Below, in pieces: positions 53,529-63,045 of a stretch of 64,000 nucleotides of DNA. The DNA is taken from assembly GCF_013170805.1 (NCBI RefSeq), contig NZ_CP051293.1, positions 7,260,001 to 7,324,000 on the forward strand, read 5' to 3'. A program made the translations under genes and the position numbers. The notes under the pieces are model-generated. The model was given only the letters and a program-made list of their open reading frames with translations, searched no databases and was not told the DNA's origin. The first letter of the stretch is position 1. Each line of letters starts with the position of its first letter. The stretch is from Mesorhizobium sp. NZP2077. GTDB taxonomy: Bacteria; Pseudomonadota; Alphaproteobacteria; Rhizobiales; Rhizobiaceae.

Positions 53529-54239
53529 TCAGTACGTGACTTCCGAATTGCCGAGGAATTCATCCGAAATACCTCTGCTGCGGTAGACATCGATCACCGC
53601 ACCACGATTTTCCGCGTCGATGGTGGTCTGCTTGCGCGGCCCAAGCAGGTCGGACGGGTTCGCAACCTGGGCGGCGAGATTGTTCTGATAGGAGCAGCCG
53701 AAGTCGGCATAGTGCTTGTTTTCCGACGTTTCGGCCAGATCGTCGGGCCAACGGCCGCATTTGTCGGTCTGGGCTCTCACCGCGATAAAGGAGACGCGAA
53801 CCGGGGCGGATGTCTCGCTCGAGCCGGCCTGATAGGAGACCACGACGATGCGGTTGCGCTTGATGCCGCTGGCGACCGCGAGCCTGGCGAAATCACGGCC
53901 GGCCGCCGTCGCCGCGACCTGATTGGCCGATCCGCTAGGAATCTGGATCGTCAATGTCGGCGCGGCACTCTTGTCATAGCCGTCGAGGAAACCCAGCAGC
54001 GTGTCGCGCTGCGAGCCGGTCATGCCGCGGTCACCGGCGCCGACGGCCAGGTCGATCTTCTGGTTCTTCTCGGCGATCACGATCGGATGGTTGGTGCGAT
54101 AATCGTCGGGAATGGCGCCGACGGTGATGCTGTCGCGATGGGCGCAACCTGACAGCAAGGCCGTCACCGCCACTGCCAGAAGCGGCAGCGCTCGCATCGT
54201 CGTGGCGATGGTCCTTGTCTTCAACGCTGACTGAGACAT
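53529..54239 (-). CDS. cpaD: Pilus assembly lipoprotein CpaD
   Basis: 236 residues. The lipobox LLSGC is near residue 32, then a CpaD domain with CGRWPDDLAE and GCSYQNNLAAQVANPSDLLGP, typical of the family. It acts in the outer membrane next to the secretin. ATG at 54239 is preferred, with GAGG eight bases upstream, over a GTG 18 bases earlier that overlaps the cpaC stop. It lies in the order cpaC, cpaD, cpaE. Confidence 0.88.
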   Translation of the reverse strand: MSQSALKTRTIATTMRALPLLAVAVTALLSGCAHRDSITVGAIPDDYRTNHPIVIAEKNQKIDLAVGAGDRGMTGSQRDTLLGFLDGYDKSAAPTLTIQIPSGSANQVAATAAGRDFARLAVASGIKRNRIVVVSYQAGSSETSAPVRVSFIAVRAQTDKCGRWPDDLAETSENKHYADFGCSYQNNLAAQVANPSDLLGPRKQTTIDAENRGAVIDVYRSRGISDEFLGNSEVTY

Positions 54240-54253
54240 GTCCGCTTCCTCAT

Positions 54254-55771
54254 TCACTTGTAGATATAGCCGACAACGCCGTGGTACCGGCCGTTGGGCT
54301 TGTCGGTCTGCATGGTGCCGTAGACGCGATTGACCTTGCCAAGGAACATGCCGGCGCCGTCGCTCGGCGGATTGAAATTGTCGTCCGGCTTGGCGAGATC
54401 GTTGCGTGCCACCGGCTTCGTCAAATAGGGCGTGATGATGATGACGAGTTCGGTCTCGTTGCGCACGAAATCCCTGCTGCGGAAGAGCGCGCCGAGCACT
54501 GGGATTTTTGTCAGCCCTGGCATGCCGGTGACGGCTTGCCTGACATCGTCGCGAACCAGGCCGGCGATCATCATTGAGCCGCCCGAGGGCAGTTCGACGG
54601 TCGTATCTGCAAGACGCTTGCGCAGTGACAAGGCATTCATGCCGATACTCTTATTGTCCGTCGATGCCGACACGGATCCCTCGGTTGTCGGTTCGGAAAC
54701 CGAGGTTCTGACTTTCAGGCTTATCCGACCGGGCGACAGAACCACCGGCTGGAATTCCAGGCCGATGCCGTACTCGATCTTGTTGACTGAATAGGTCTTC
54801 AGACCGGTCTGATTGTCGGTGGATACGTTGGCGTCGACCGAGCTCACCATATTGTATTCGCCGCCGACCTTGAAGGTCGCCTTCTCACCGGATACCGCGG
54901 TCAACGTCGGCTCCGCCAACGTCTTCATGACCCCGGACTCCTCCATGGCATTGATGTAGGCCTGCAGCGCCGAGTTGCCGATGCTTAAGCCCGCGTTCGA
55001 CAGCGGTTTGCCAAGACCAGTGAACGGGTCACTGAGTGCTCCGTAGCTTATGCCGTTGCTGCCACCGCTGCCTATCATGTTGACGCCGAGTTGCTTCATC
55101 ACAGAGCGGCTGACCTCGGCGACGGTAACCTTCAGCGTTACCTGGTCGTCACCGATGATCTGCAACAGATTGACGATCTTGCTGGTACGGCGCTGCGTGT
55201 CGGGGTTGTTGATATCGACACCGCTCTGGGCCGAGCCGCCGGCCGCGGTCTGTGAATACTGACCCGTCGTCGCTTCACCGCCCGAGACGAAGATCGTCGC
55301 CAGGTCGACCGCTCGTTTCGCGTCCAGCGGCGTATCTACCGTTCCGGTCAACACGACGTTGTCGTTCAGCAGTTCCACCTTGACGGCCGAGGTCGGAAGG
55401 AAGCGCTTGATGTAATCCTCCAGGCCGGCGACGTCGCGTTCGACGGCCAGGTCCAGGCTGGCGATCTGTTCGCCGTTCGGACCGAAGACGAAGATATTGG
55501 TCTCGCCGACCGCCTTGCCGAACAGGTAGATACGCCTTGCGGTGCGGGTCACCGCATCGGCAACGGTCGGGTTGGCGACAAGAATGTCGTAGGCATCGCT
55601 CGGCAGGTCTATGACCACCGATTTGTTTAGGCCAAGCTTGACACGCTGGGTGGCGGTCGTGGCCGTCACATGCGTGCTCTTCGCCTCGACAACGCCCTGC
55701 ACATTCGTTCCGACGAGCAGCAGGCCGAATGCCGCGGCTGCGATTGCCGGCAGTTTACCGCTTAGCCTCAT
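54254..55771 (-). CDS. cpaC: Pilus secretin CpaC/RcpA
   Basis: 505 residues. A signal peptide is followed by the pilus-secretin N domain (about 40-110: NKSVVIDLPSDAYDILVANPTVADAV), a BON-like segment, then the secretin domain (about 220-450) with the typical VPVLGALFRSRDF-like block. It forms the outer-membrane pore for Flp pili. The start overlaps the cpaB stop by four bases, so the two are coupled. A separate protein with the N domain only is encoded divergently at 58023. Confidence 0.93.
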   Translation of the reverse strand: MRLSGKLPAIAAAAFGLLLVGTNVQGVVEAKSTHVTATTATQRVKLGLNKSVVIDLPSDAYDILVANPTVADAVTRTARRIYLFGKAVGETNIFVFGPNGEQIASLDLAVERDVAGLEDYIKRFLPTSAVKVELLNDNVVLTGTVDTPLDAKRAVDLATIFVSGGEATTGQYSQTAAGGSAQSGVDINNPDTQRRTSKIVNLLQIIGDDQVTLKVTVAEVSRSVMKQLGVNMIGSGGSNGISYGALSDPFTGLGKPLSNAGLSIGNSALQAYINAMEESGVMKTLAEPTLTAVSGEKATFKVGGEYNMVSSVDANVSTDNQTGLKTYSVNKIEYGIGLEFQPVVLSPGRISLKVRTSVSEPTTEGSVSASTDNKSIGMNALSLRKRLADTTVELPSGGSMMIAGLVRDDVRQAVTGMPGLTKIPVLGALFRSRDFVRNETELVIIITPYLTKPVARNDLAKPDDNFNPPSDGAGMFLGKVNRVYGTMQTDKPNGRYHGVVGYIYK

Positions 55772-56583
55772 TTCCTTGCCCCTACTTCGGAAACTTCACC
55801 CGACTTGATCAATCTTACCGTTCCCTTGCGGCCATTGCCGGAAACGAGATAGTCGGCCTCGTCCACATTCTTTTCCTGGGTGTCCGTGATCGCGCGCAGC
55901 GCCAGCGTCAGGCGATCCGCCATCTGCTGGGCGACGGTGATGATCTCAGCCTGTTTGGGTGTGAGTTCCAGCGTGGCGGTCTGGCCAACCCTGGTCTTTT
56001 TGCCCTCCTCGTCCTCCTGGATAGTCTGGTCGATTGCCAGGACGCGGATATTCTTGAGGATGGTTTCGGTGTTGAAACCGGTGCCGCCGCCGTTGGCATC
56101 CGCCCTGCGGGTCATGATGACGTCGACGAAATCGTTTGGAAGGATGAAGCCGCCGGCCGAAGTGTCGGCCGATATGGTTGTGGCGACCGCCCGCATCCCG
56201 GAAGGCAGGATGGAGGACATGAAGCTTTGCCCCTCGCCGATCAGTTTGGAGCGCCGCACGGGCTCGCCCGCGTACATCGGCACGCGGGCAATCGACCCCT
56301 TCAATTTCTCCAGGGCGTCGGGAGCATTGGCCTTGGTGATGAAATTCGCGTTGACGCCGTCGGCCGGCCAGGATTGCCAGGAGATGTTGTTCTGAAGCGC
56401 ATTACCCATCAAGACATCCCCCGAGAGCACAAGAACGTCCTGCAGGGGCACGGCGGGAGCCTGGGGGCCCGAATCGACGACGATCTGCGGCGGTGGGGCG
56501 GCGACCATATTTTTTGCGACATAGCCAGCGCCGCCCGCCGCGGCCACCGCCACGCTCAGAATAATCAGTCGGGATGCTGGCAT
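55768..56583 (-). CDS. cpaB: Pilus assembly protein CpaB/RcpC
   Basis: 271 residues with one N-terminal membrane helix (about 5-25) and a SAF domain (about 50-115: VLVLSGDVLMGNALQNNISWQ), then the RcpC-type C-terminal part. It supports the secretin in the periplasm. ATG at 56583 is chosen because upstream codons extend into non-coding sequence. It is the first gene after the prepilin peptidase; a 204-base AT-rich gap (56584-56787) between the two may hold a second promoter. Confidence 0.88.
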   Translation of the reverse strand: MPASRLIILSVAVAAAGGAGYVAKNMVAAPPPQIVVDSGPQAPAVPLQDVLVLSGDVLMGNALQNNISWQSWPADGVNANFITKANAPDALEKLKGSIARVPMYAGEPVRRSKLIGEGQSFMSSILPSGMRAVATTISADTSAGGFILPNDFVDVIMTRRADANGGGTGFNTETILKNIRVLAIDQTIQEDEEGKKTRVGQTATLELTPKQAEIITVAQQMADRLTLALRAITDTQEKNVDEADYLVSGNGRKGTVRLIKSGEVSEVGARK

Positions 56584-56787
56584 CTGTCCGAACCCTCGCC
56601 CTTGGCAAACCACGTAGCCAGGCCGGACTTTGCAGCGGCAATCGTCAAAACAAGGTTAATGTAATGCTTACGATCGTGATTAATTTAAGGTTTACATAAA
56701 TTAGCTGGATCGCGCCGGAGGGCACGGCCACGGCTGTTTGCAAAGGGATCGGGCAACGCGGTCCGGGTAACGGAAATCAGCTCGTGT

Positions 56788-57306
56788 TCAGCTTGCAAGC
56801 CTTGCCAGCGCCCACACCATCAAGGGCGAATCCGGATAGGTCAGCAGGCCGCCAAGGCCGAGCGCGATTCCATAGGGGACCCCAGTCGTGTCATCCGCGA
56901 AATGACGCAGGAATGCATTGCGGCCGGTTATAACCGCCAGCGGCGACTTCCGGTAAAGCAGGATGGCGAGCGTCAGCAGGCCGCCGATCATTGTCGAGAC
57001 AACAAGGTATTCGACGAGATGGATGTTCAACCCCATCCACACGGCTGTTGCGGCCAGCAGCTTGGCGTCGCCTCCACCCATGCCACCCATTGCGAAGAGG
57101 CCGAACGTCACGGCAAGGACCAGGGCGCCGGCGGCGAAATGCCAACCGTAGGCTGCCCATTCCATACCCGTCAGCGGCGCAATCAGCGCGAAGACGGCGA
57201 CAAGCAGCACGGACACGCGGTTGGCAATCGTCATCGACAGCATATCGGAGATCGCGGCAAAGAGCATGCAGAACGGAAAGACGACGAAGATCAGGGCTTC
57301 AAGCAT
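56788..57306 (-). CDS. cpaA: Prepilin peptidase CpaA/TadV
   Basis: 172 residues, the short A24 form. The aspartate motifs are the first Asp in AAISDMLS near residue 20 and the GGGDAKLL motif near 77, the two catalytic Asp of TadV-type peptidases. It cuts the leader off the Flp pilin and pseudopilins. About five membrane helices. It is the second gene after the pilin. Confidence 0.9.
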   Translation of the reverse strand: MLEALIFVVFPFCMLFAAISDMLSMTIANRVSVLLVAVFALIAPLTGMEWAAYGWHFAAGALVLAVTFGLFAMGGMGGGDAKLLAATAVWMGLNIHLVEYLVVSTMIGGLLTLAILLYRKSPLAVITGRNAFLRHFADDTTGVPYGIALGLGGLLTYPDSPLMVWALARLAS

Positions 57307-57424
57307 CGGTGTCGCGCCTAAGGTTCAATTCCAATCAGCCAAGCCTAGGTATTTTCAATTAACGATTGATGAGGCGGTTCTCTAAAAATTAGGACCAGAA
57401 CTGGCTGTAAACCAGATAAAACGA

Positions 57425-57454
57425 AGCAAGGGCCGCCAGTGGGCGGCCCTTGCT
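57425..57454 (-). terminator. Terminator after the Flp pilin gene
   Basis: A perfect 13-base-pair stem (57425-57437 with 57442-57454) around a four-base AGTG loop is followed on the minus strand by TCGTTTTATC. It should uncouple the abundant pilin message from the downstream cpaA operon. Confidence 0.8.
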
Positions 57455-57489
57455 GTAAGAAACAAGCTGATTGTCAGCAGTACGCCAGA

Positions 57490-57666
57490 TCAGCTGCCGC
57501 TGGAGTTCAGCGTGCCACCGATCGCGGTGAACTTGGCGTTGATAGCATTGCCGAGGGCGCCGGCGCCGGTGATGATGGCAAGCGCGATGAGAGCGGCGAT
57601 CAGACCATATTCAATAGCGGTCGCGCCGGATTCGTCCTTCACGAAACGTGCAAAAAGGTTAGACAT
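57490..57666 (-). CDS. pilA: Flp-type IVb major pilin
   Basis: 58 residues. The leader is MSNLFARFVKDESG; TadV-type cleavage would fall after Gly 14, before ATAIEYGLIAALIA, a typical Flp pilin start with Glu at position 5 and Tyr at position 6 of the mature form. One hydrophobic helix follows to about residue 40. AGGAG lies eight bases before the ATG. A strong terminator follows. It is the major subunit of the Flp pilus, which mediates adhesion. Confidence 0.95.
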   Translation of the reverse strand: MSNLFARFVKDESGATAIEYGLIAALIALAIITGAGALGNAINAKFTAIGGTLNSSGS

Positions 57667-57781
57667 TTGAGAGCTCCTACTCCACGTGTTACAGCACTTC
57701 CGTCAACTTCTGTGATGGTTGATCGGATGCTTGCCAATCTAGGGAGAAGCTCTTTCGATCGGCTTAATAAACAGCCTTACC

Positions 57782-57798
57782 GATTCCTTTCCCGACTC
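57782..57798. promoter_or_regulatory. GANTC pair upstream of the pilin gene
   Basis: GATTC at 57782-57786 and GACTC at 57794-57798 lie next to the CtrA-like box (57813-57828) in the pilA-upstream gap. GANTC sites are methylated by CcrM and read by GcrA in alphaproteobacteria. The 356-base gap (57667-58022) has no other gene. Confidence 0.45.
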
Positions 57799-57812
57799 GA
57801 ACGGAGTGTGTG

Positions 57813-57828
57813 GTTAACTCCATGCTAA
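57813..57828 (-). promoter_or_regulatory. CtrA box upstream of the pilin gene
   Basis: On the minus strand TTAG, seven bases, TTAAC: one mismatch from the CtrA consensus TTAA-N7-TTAAC and with the correct spacing. It is about 150 bases before the pilA start. In Caulobacter pilA is directly activated by CtrA. Confidence 0.6.
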
Positions 57829-57959
57829 GCGCCGGCTAAAGTGCCGCTTCTCAGGTCAACGCCGCAAAAGGCAAGGGCTTGATGAAGGTTGCAACCCGGC
57901 GTGGATCTGGCCATGCGAGCAACCATGACGATCGCTACATCCGGCACCAGCAAGCCGAC

Positions 57960-57975
57960 TTAACCGTTGGTTCAC
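57960..57975 (+). promoter_or_regulatory. CtrA-like box upstream of the secretin-N gene
   Basis: TTAA (57960-57963), seven bases, then TTCAC (57971-57975): one mismatch, correct spacing. It lies 48 bases before the ATG at 58023. With the box at 57813 it would put both sides of the divergent pilus promoter region under CtrA. Confidence 0.5.
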
Positions 57976-58022
57976 CAATCTCGTTCATGTTCCGTTGAAC
58001 AGTTTGCTTGTGGAGCGCCTCG

Positions 58023-58445
58023 ATGGCCGTGCAGAGATCCTCAATCCTGATTGCCGTGCTTCTTGCCGCCACGAGCTTGATCACGCCCGCCAGAGCCGCT
58101 GCCGATATAGAAGTCACCATGAATCAGGCCAAGATCGTGAAACTGTCGCGCCCCGCCGACACGATCGTCGTCGGCAACCCGGCAATCGCCGATGCCTCCG
58201 TACAGGACGCCTCGACGATCGTGCTCACCGGCAAGGGTTTCGGTGTCACCAATCTCGTTGTCCTCGACCAGGAGGGCAGCCCGATCGTCGACGCGCAGGT
58301 TACCGTCGTGCGGCAGGCTGCCTCATCGGTTCGCATCTACCGGCGTGCCGAGGTCCAGACCATGTCTTGCACGCCCTATTGCGAAAGCTCTTACAAGAGC
58401 GAGGCTGAAAAATCCTCCGAGGCCGAGATGAGTGCGAGCAAATAG
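58023..58445 (+). CDS. Secretin N-domain protein (pilus assembly N-terminal domain only)
   Basis: 140 residues with a signal peptide (about 1-27) and a domain like the N-terminal part of CpaC: MNQAKIVKLSRPADTIVVGNPAIADASVQDASTIVLTGKGFGVTNLVVLD. The C-terminal tail has two Cys and charged residues but no secretin barrel. The ATG has GGAG seven bases upstream. It may help CpaC at the outer membrane or in the periplasm; such stand-alone copies occur next to tad loci. It is divergent from pilA and starts the plus-strand group with the two pseudopilins. Confidence 0.8.
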   Translation: MAVQRSSILIAVLLAATSLITPARAAADIEVTMNQAKIVKLSRPADTIVVGNPAIADASVQDASTIVLTGKGFGVTNLVVLDQEGSPIVDAQVTVVRQAASSVRIYRRAEVQTMSCTPYCESSYKSEAEKSSEAEMSASK

Positions 58446-58586
58446 GCTGCGCGGCCTCTCAACAGCCGACCAGGTTACCGGCCGGTTAAGACGCTCGCGC
58501 CGACTTTAACGATCATACAAACCGGACCTCAATTGGTTTGCGCTAATACACCTGTCGGAACCGTCCAGGGGTGGCAGGAACAAGGT

Positions 58587-59177
58587 ATGGGCAACGAATT
58601 CGGCACGACAGGTCAGCACAAGGTGGAGCGCGTCGGGTTTTTGAAGCGATTCGTTCGCAACCGGCGTGGCAGCACGGCCATCGAATTCGCAATTCTTGCA
58701 TTGCCGTTCGCGCTTCTTGTCTTTGGCATCCTTGAAAGCTGCATCTCTTTTGCCGGCCAGGAAGTGATGGCAAACATCACCGACGATGTCGCGCGCCAGT
58801 TGCGCACGGGTCAGTTGCGGCCGGCCGACGTCGCCGGGACCAAATTGACGACCCTGATCTGCGGCAAGCTGCAGATCATCGTCTCCACGGATTGTCCCTC
58901 TCAGCTGCTCGTGGACCTTCGCGAGTATCCGACTTTCGCGGACGCGGCCACCGCGGGCTTCAAGATCCAGAATGGCGATGTCGTGCTGATGCAAGGCACG
59001 AACTCACAGACTTTCGCCAACACGCCTGGCCTGGCGGAATCGAAGAACATGCTGCGGGTCTTCTACAAATGGCCTGTCGTGACCGATCTGATGGCCAAGT
59101 CGATGGCCAATCTGAATGGTGGCAGGACGCTGCATTTTTCTTCGGTGACCTGGCAGAACGAGCCGTTCGACAATTGA
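58587..59177 (+). CDS. tadE: TadE-like pseudopilin
   Basis: 196 residues. The cytosolic N-terminus precedes RNRRGSTAIEFAILALPFALLVFGI (about residues 26-50), the TadE membrane helix with processing Gly before the Glu-containing stretch. A soluble periplasmic domain follows. It is a minor component cut by the prepilin peptidase. ATG at 58587 is preferred to upstream codons because the N-terminus then fits the family. It is 34 bases before the next gene. Confidence 0.85.
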   Translation: MGNEFGTTGQHKVERVGFLKRFVRNRRGSTAIEFAILALPFALLVFGILESCISFAGQEVMANITDDVARQLRTGQLRPADVAGTKLTTLICGKLQIIVSTDCPSQLLVDLREYPTFADAATAGFKIQNGDVVLMQGTNSQTFANTPGLAESKNMLRVFYKWPVVTDLMAKSMANLNGGRTLHFSSVTWQNEPFDN

Positions 59178-59211
59178 GTACGGAAGCACCAACAAGAAAA
59201 AAGGCAATGGC

Positions 59212-59835
59212 ATGATGCGTGCGGGGGCACATCCGGGAATTGCAGGACTCTGCAGCAAGGCAGTCGGATTCTGCTCCAATCGCCGTGGGGTGGCGGCGGT
59301 CGAGTTCGCTCTTATCGTTCCTATCCTGCTGGTCATGTACTTCATGACCATGGAGGCTTCGCAGGCCATCGAGACCAGCAAGAAGGTCAGCCGCATCGGC
59401 AGCATGGTCGCCGACCTCGTCACGCAGCAGCCGACCATCGTCAAGGCGGATCTCGACGCCATTATGAAAATCGGCACCTCGACCATTCAGCCCTACAACC
59501 GCTCGACGCCGAACATCACCATCACGGCAATACAGGTCACCACCGATACGCCGCCCAAGGTCCTGGTGGCGTGGTCGCGCAAGGTTGCCAGTGGCGTCTA
59601 TAGTGCCGATGCCACGGCAGGCACGGCCACCACGGTTCCGACAACGCTCAAGGTCGCCGGCACCTTCCTCATCCGCGTTGACAGCAATCTGAGCTACACG
59701 CCGATTATCGGCTGGACGACGGACACCCAAACAAAGCTTGGATTGACCCAGTCCCTCACCACCACGATCCCGATGGGCGAGACCTACTATCTGCGCCCGC
59801 GCAGAAGCCTGACGATCCCCTGCAGCGATTGCTGA
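59212..59835 (+). CDS. TadE/TadG family pseudopilin
   Basis: 207 residues, second pseudopilin of this type. The helix stretch RRGVAAVEFALIVPILLVMYFMTM is near residues 23-46. The rest is periplasmic. It follows the first TadE gene in the same direction; probably both are minor pilins. It could be called TadF or TadG by position, but no VWA domain is seen, so the exact name is uncertain. The two genes are likely co-transcribed with the secretin-N gene. Confidence 0.82.
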   Translation: MMRAGAHPGIAGLCSKAVGFCSNRRGVAAVEFALIVPILLVMYFMTMEASQAIETSKKVSRIGSMVADLVTQQPTIVKADLDAIMKIGTSTIQPYNRSTPNITITAIQVTTDTPPKVLVAWSRKVASGVYSADATAGTATTVPTTLKVAGTFLIRVDSNLSYTPIIGWTTDTQTKLGLTQSLTTTIPMGETYYLRPRRSLTIPCSDC

Positions 59836-59840
59836 GACTT

Positions 59841-60758
59841 TCACTGCTGCCCACCATCTGTCGACACCAGGCGCACGATAGCTTCCGCCGTCGCATAGTC
59901 CTTTGGGGCCACGGTCAGAAAGCCGCCGGAGTGTTTCGATTCCAGTAGATCGTAGACATCCGGCGTCGTCGATTTGAGGTTGGTCAGGAACACGGTGAGC
60001 CGACGCTTGGCTTCCGGGTCGAGATCAGTGCGTACGGCGTGGGGACCATACCTCAGCAGGCCCGACATCCACACGACCTGAAGAGCCGACGGCGAAAGGC
60101 CGGCTGCTTCGAGCCTTGCCTGCGTGCCATCAGATAGCAGCGGCTGGCCGTCGGCTGCCGCCCTCACCCAGCCGAACGAGGCGTCGGCCTGGCCGTCGAC
60201 AAGCATGGTTTCCGCCGCGGATGCCGAATCGGCATAGATCAAGAACGGGGCATCTCCGGCGATCTTGACGTGTTCGGCGGCCAACTCCGCCAGCGGCAAA
60301 AGCGAGCCCCCGACGCTGTCCGGCGGCGGCATGGCGATCCGGTGCGTCACCATCGCCGCCAGATCAGACAGCTTGCCGTCCCTGGTCAGCAGCACGGAGC
60401 GGATGCCCGCCGCACCATCGGAATCGACCGGCGCCACAAGCGGCTCGATACATCCACAACGCTGCAGCGCCGTGGCGTAAGCCGTCGCCGAATAGATCGC
60501 GTACTCGATCCGGGCATTGGCCTGCGCCTCGATCAGTGCCGCATAATCGCGCGCAACGACGAACTCCACCTTCATGCCAAGCGCGTTGGTAAAGGATTGC
60601 GTCAACAGCGCCAGCCCCGGAACGGTGTTGCCGGCGCCAGGCTCGGCGACGATCCCGATGCGAAATGTGCCGATATCATCGCGCCAGTCGGCCCGCGCTA
60701 GACCACACCAGCCGTGAACGACCATGAGAGCGGTGCACGCCTTCAGCACAGCGTTCAT
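59841..60758 (-). CDS. PhnD-like substrate-binding protein, orphan
   Basis: 305 residues with a signal peptide (about 1-22) and the periplasmic binding fold of the phosphate/phosphite/phosphonate family: [31 protein letters not shown], and [14 protein letters not shown]. There is no permease or ATPase next to it; the gene sits between the pilus locus and deoB. It might act in sensing or as part of a system elsewhere. Ligand unknown; convergent with the last pseudopilin gene. Confidence 0.78.
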   Translation of the reverse strand: MNAVLKACTALMVVHGWCGLARADWRDDIGTFRIGIVAEPGAGNTVPGLALLTQSFTNALGMKVEFVVARDYAALIEAQANARIEYAIYSATAYATALQRCGCIEPLVAPVDSDGAAGIRSVLLTRDGKLSDLAAMVTHRIAMPPPDSVGGSLLPLAELAAEHVKIAGDAPFLIYADSASAAETMLVDGQADASFGWVRAAADGQPLLSDGTQARLEAAGLSPSALQVVWMSGLLRYGPHAVRTDLDPEAKRRLTVFLTNLKSTTPDVYDLLESKHSGGFLTVAPKDYATAEAIVRLVSTDGGQQ

Positions 60759-60888
60759 GGCAGGACCGTCCTGTGCTTCATACGATACATGCCACTATCC
60801 GCGCCAAGCCGTTGCCGTTTGGTTTCCGAATTGCCAATGCCGCCGTGGAACCCTATGTCTGGGCGTCCACACTGGCAACAATGACCCG

Positions 60889-62130
60889 ATGGCGCGTGCT
60901 TTCCTCTTTGTCCTGGATTCCTTCGGCATCGGCGGTGCGGCGGACGCCGAGCGCTATGGCGACGCCGGCGCCAACACGCTCGCGCACATCGCCGAAGCTT
61001 GCGCCGAAGGGCGCGCGGATCGCGAGGGGCTTCGACAAGGGCCGCTATTTGTCCCACACATGGCATCACTCGGGCTTGGCAAGGCGGCCGAGACCGCGAC
61101 AGGATTGGCTTTTGCCCATTTCGGGACGGATCTGTTGGCCAATGCCTTCCATGGTGCGGCGCAGGAGGTTTCGAGCGGCAAGGACACACCCTCCGGACAC
61201 TGGGAGATCGCTGCCCTGCCGGTGCGGTTCGACTGGGGTTATTTCCCGGATACGGTTCCCGCCTTTCCGGCTGATCTGACCGCGTCGATGATCCGCGAGG
61301 GCGAGGTTTCGGGCATTCTCGGCAACTGCCATGCGCCGGGTACAGAGATCATCGAACGGTTCGGTGAGGAACACATCCGCACCGGCAAGCCGATCTGTTA
61401 CACCTCCGTCGACTCGGTCCTGCAGATCGCCGCGCATGAAGTCCATTTCGGCTTGGAGCGGCTTTATAAATTCTGCCAAGTGGTGCGCCGGCTGGTCGAT
61501 CCGCTCAGGATCGGACGCGTGATCGCGCGGCCATTCGTCGGCGAGACCGCCGCCACCTTCCAGCGCACCTACAACCGCCATGACTACGCCGTGCCGCCGC
61601 CGGAGCCGACCTTGCTCGACCGGCTGACGGCGCGGGGGAGCCGCGTTATCGCCGTCGGCAAGATCGGCGACATCTTCGCCCATCGGGGTATTTCGGAAGT
61701 GCGCAAGGCCGCCGGCAACATGGCCATGTTCGACAAGGCGCTCGGGGCGATGGATGATGCCGGTGACGGCGATCTCGTTTTCGCCAATTTCGTCGATTTC
61801 GACACCGAATTCGGCCATCGCCGCGATGTCGCCGGCTATGCCGCCGCGCTCGAGGCCTTCGACCGGCGGCTGCCGGAAGCACTCGCAATGCTGCGGCAGG
61901 GCGACCTTCTCATCCTGACGGCCGACCATGGCAATGATCCGACCTGGCGAGGGACAGATCATACGCGGGAACGCATCCCGGTGATCGGCACGGGACCCGG
62001 TTTGAGAGGTGGCGACATCGGACTGAGAACGACATTCGCCGATATCGGCGAGACCGTCGCCGAACACCTCGGGCTGGCGCCCGGCCGCCACGGCACTTCT
62101 TTCCATGCGATGATTGGCGGCCATGCCTGA
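60889..62130 (+). CDS. deoB: Phosphopentomutase
   Basis: 413 residues of the alkaline-phosphatase superfamily. It interconverts ribose-1- and ribose-5-phosphate, or the deoxy forms, in nucleoside salvage. Metal motifs are [15 protein letters not shown] at the start, the DTPSGHWE motif with the catalytic Thr near residue 101, and [12 protein letters not shown] near 345. ATG at 60889 is preferred, the upstream frame is non-coding. Its end overlaps mutM by eight bases, so they are co-transcribed. Confidence 0.93.
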   Translation: MARAFLFVLDSFGIGGAADAERYGDAGANTLAHIAEACAEGRADREGLRQGPLFVPHMASLGLGKAAETATGLAFAHFGTDLLANAFHGAAQEVSSGKDTPSGHWEIAALPVRFDWGYFPDTVPAFPADLTASMIREGEVSGILGNCHAPGTEIIERFGEEHIRTGKPICYTSVDSVLQIAAHEVHFGLERLYKFCQVVRRLVDPLRIGRVIARPFVGETAATFQRTYNRHDYAVPPPEPTLLDRLTARGSRVIAVGKIGDIFAHRGISEVRKAAGNMAMFDKALGAMDDAGDGDLVFANFVDFDTEFGHRRDVAGYAAALEAFDRRLPEALAMLRQGDLLILTADHGNDPTWRGTDHTRERIPVIGTGPGLRGGDIGLRTTFADIGETVAEHLGLAPGRHGTSFHAMIGGHA

Positions 62131-63013
62131 ATTGCCCGAAGTCGAAACAGTCCGGCGTGGCCTGCAGCCGGTCCTTGAAGGTGCCCGTCTGACCAAGGTC
62201 GAGGCGCGACGGCCGGATCTGCGGTTTCCCTTTCCCGAACGGTTTTCGGAACGGCTGACCGGCAGGACCATCACGGCGCTCGGTCGCCGGGCCAAATATC
62301 TGACCATGCATGTGCAGGACGGCCCGGTGCTGATCTGCCATCTCGGCATGTCGGGCTCCTTTCGCATCGAGACCGACCACGACGGCGAGACACCCGGCGT
62401 GTTCCACCACGAACGCTCGAAAAGCACGGCACACGACCATGTCGTGTTCGATGTCGTCGCCGCCAGCGGGGCCCGGTCCCGCGTGATCTTCAACGACCCG
62501 CGCCGCTTCGGTTTCATGCTGTTTGCGGAAGGACCACCGGAGACGCATCCGATGCTGGCCGAACTGGGCGTGGAGCCGACGGGCAATGCGCTGGACGGCG
62601 TGCTGCTCGCCTCTTTGCTGAAAGGCCGCAGATCGCCGCTGAAGGCAGCACTTCTTGACCAGAAGCTGATCGCCGGACTTGGCAATATTTACGTCTCGGA
62701 GGCGCTCTGGCGTGCCGGCCTGTCGCCCTTGCGCGAGGCGGGCACCATCGCCAAGCCGGGCAAGAAGGCCAGGGAACAGAGCGTACGCCTGGCCGAGGCG
62801 ATCCGCTCGGTCATATCAGATTCCATCGCCGCCGGCGGGTCGTCGCTGCGCGACTATGTGCACACCGACGGATCACTGGGCTATTTCCAGCATTCCTTCG
62901 CCGTCTACGGCCGCGAGGGTGAGCCTTGCCCGAAGCTCGGCTGCGGCGGCCACATCGAGCGTATCGTGCAGAGCGGACGCTCAACCTTCTATTGCCGCAC
63001 GTGTCAGAGCTGA
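62123..63013 (+). CDS. mutM: Formamidopyrimidine-DNA glycosylase
   Basis: 296 residues. Removes oxidised purines such as 8-oxoguanine and cleaves the abasic site. [14 protein letters not shown] at the start includes the catalytic Pro2 and Glu3 once the Met is removed; NDPRRFG is near residue 131, [17 protein letters not shown] near 180; the C-terminal zinc finger has CPKLGC with FYCRTCQS. It overlaps the end of deoB by eight bases. The order mutM, enoyl-CoA hydratase and then rpsT is common in Rhizobiales. Confidence 0.96.
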   Translation: MPELPEVETVRRGLQPVLEGARLTKVEARRPDLRFPFPERFSERLTGRTITALGRRAKYLTMHVQDGPVLICHLGMSGSFRIETDHDGETPGVFHHERSKSTAHDHVVFDVVAASGARSRVIFNDPRRFGFMLFAEGPPETHPMLAELGVEPTGNALDGVLLASLLKGRRSPLKAALLDQKLIAGLGNIYVSEALWRAGLSPLREAGTIAKPGKKAREQSVRLAEAIRSVISDSIAAGGSSLRDYVHTDGSLGYFQHSFAVYGREGEPCPKLGCGGHIERIVQSGRSTFYCRTCQS

Positions 63014-63045
63014 GTTAGACCAGGGTATAGCTAGGAGAAGCAGCC

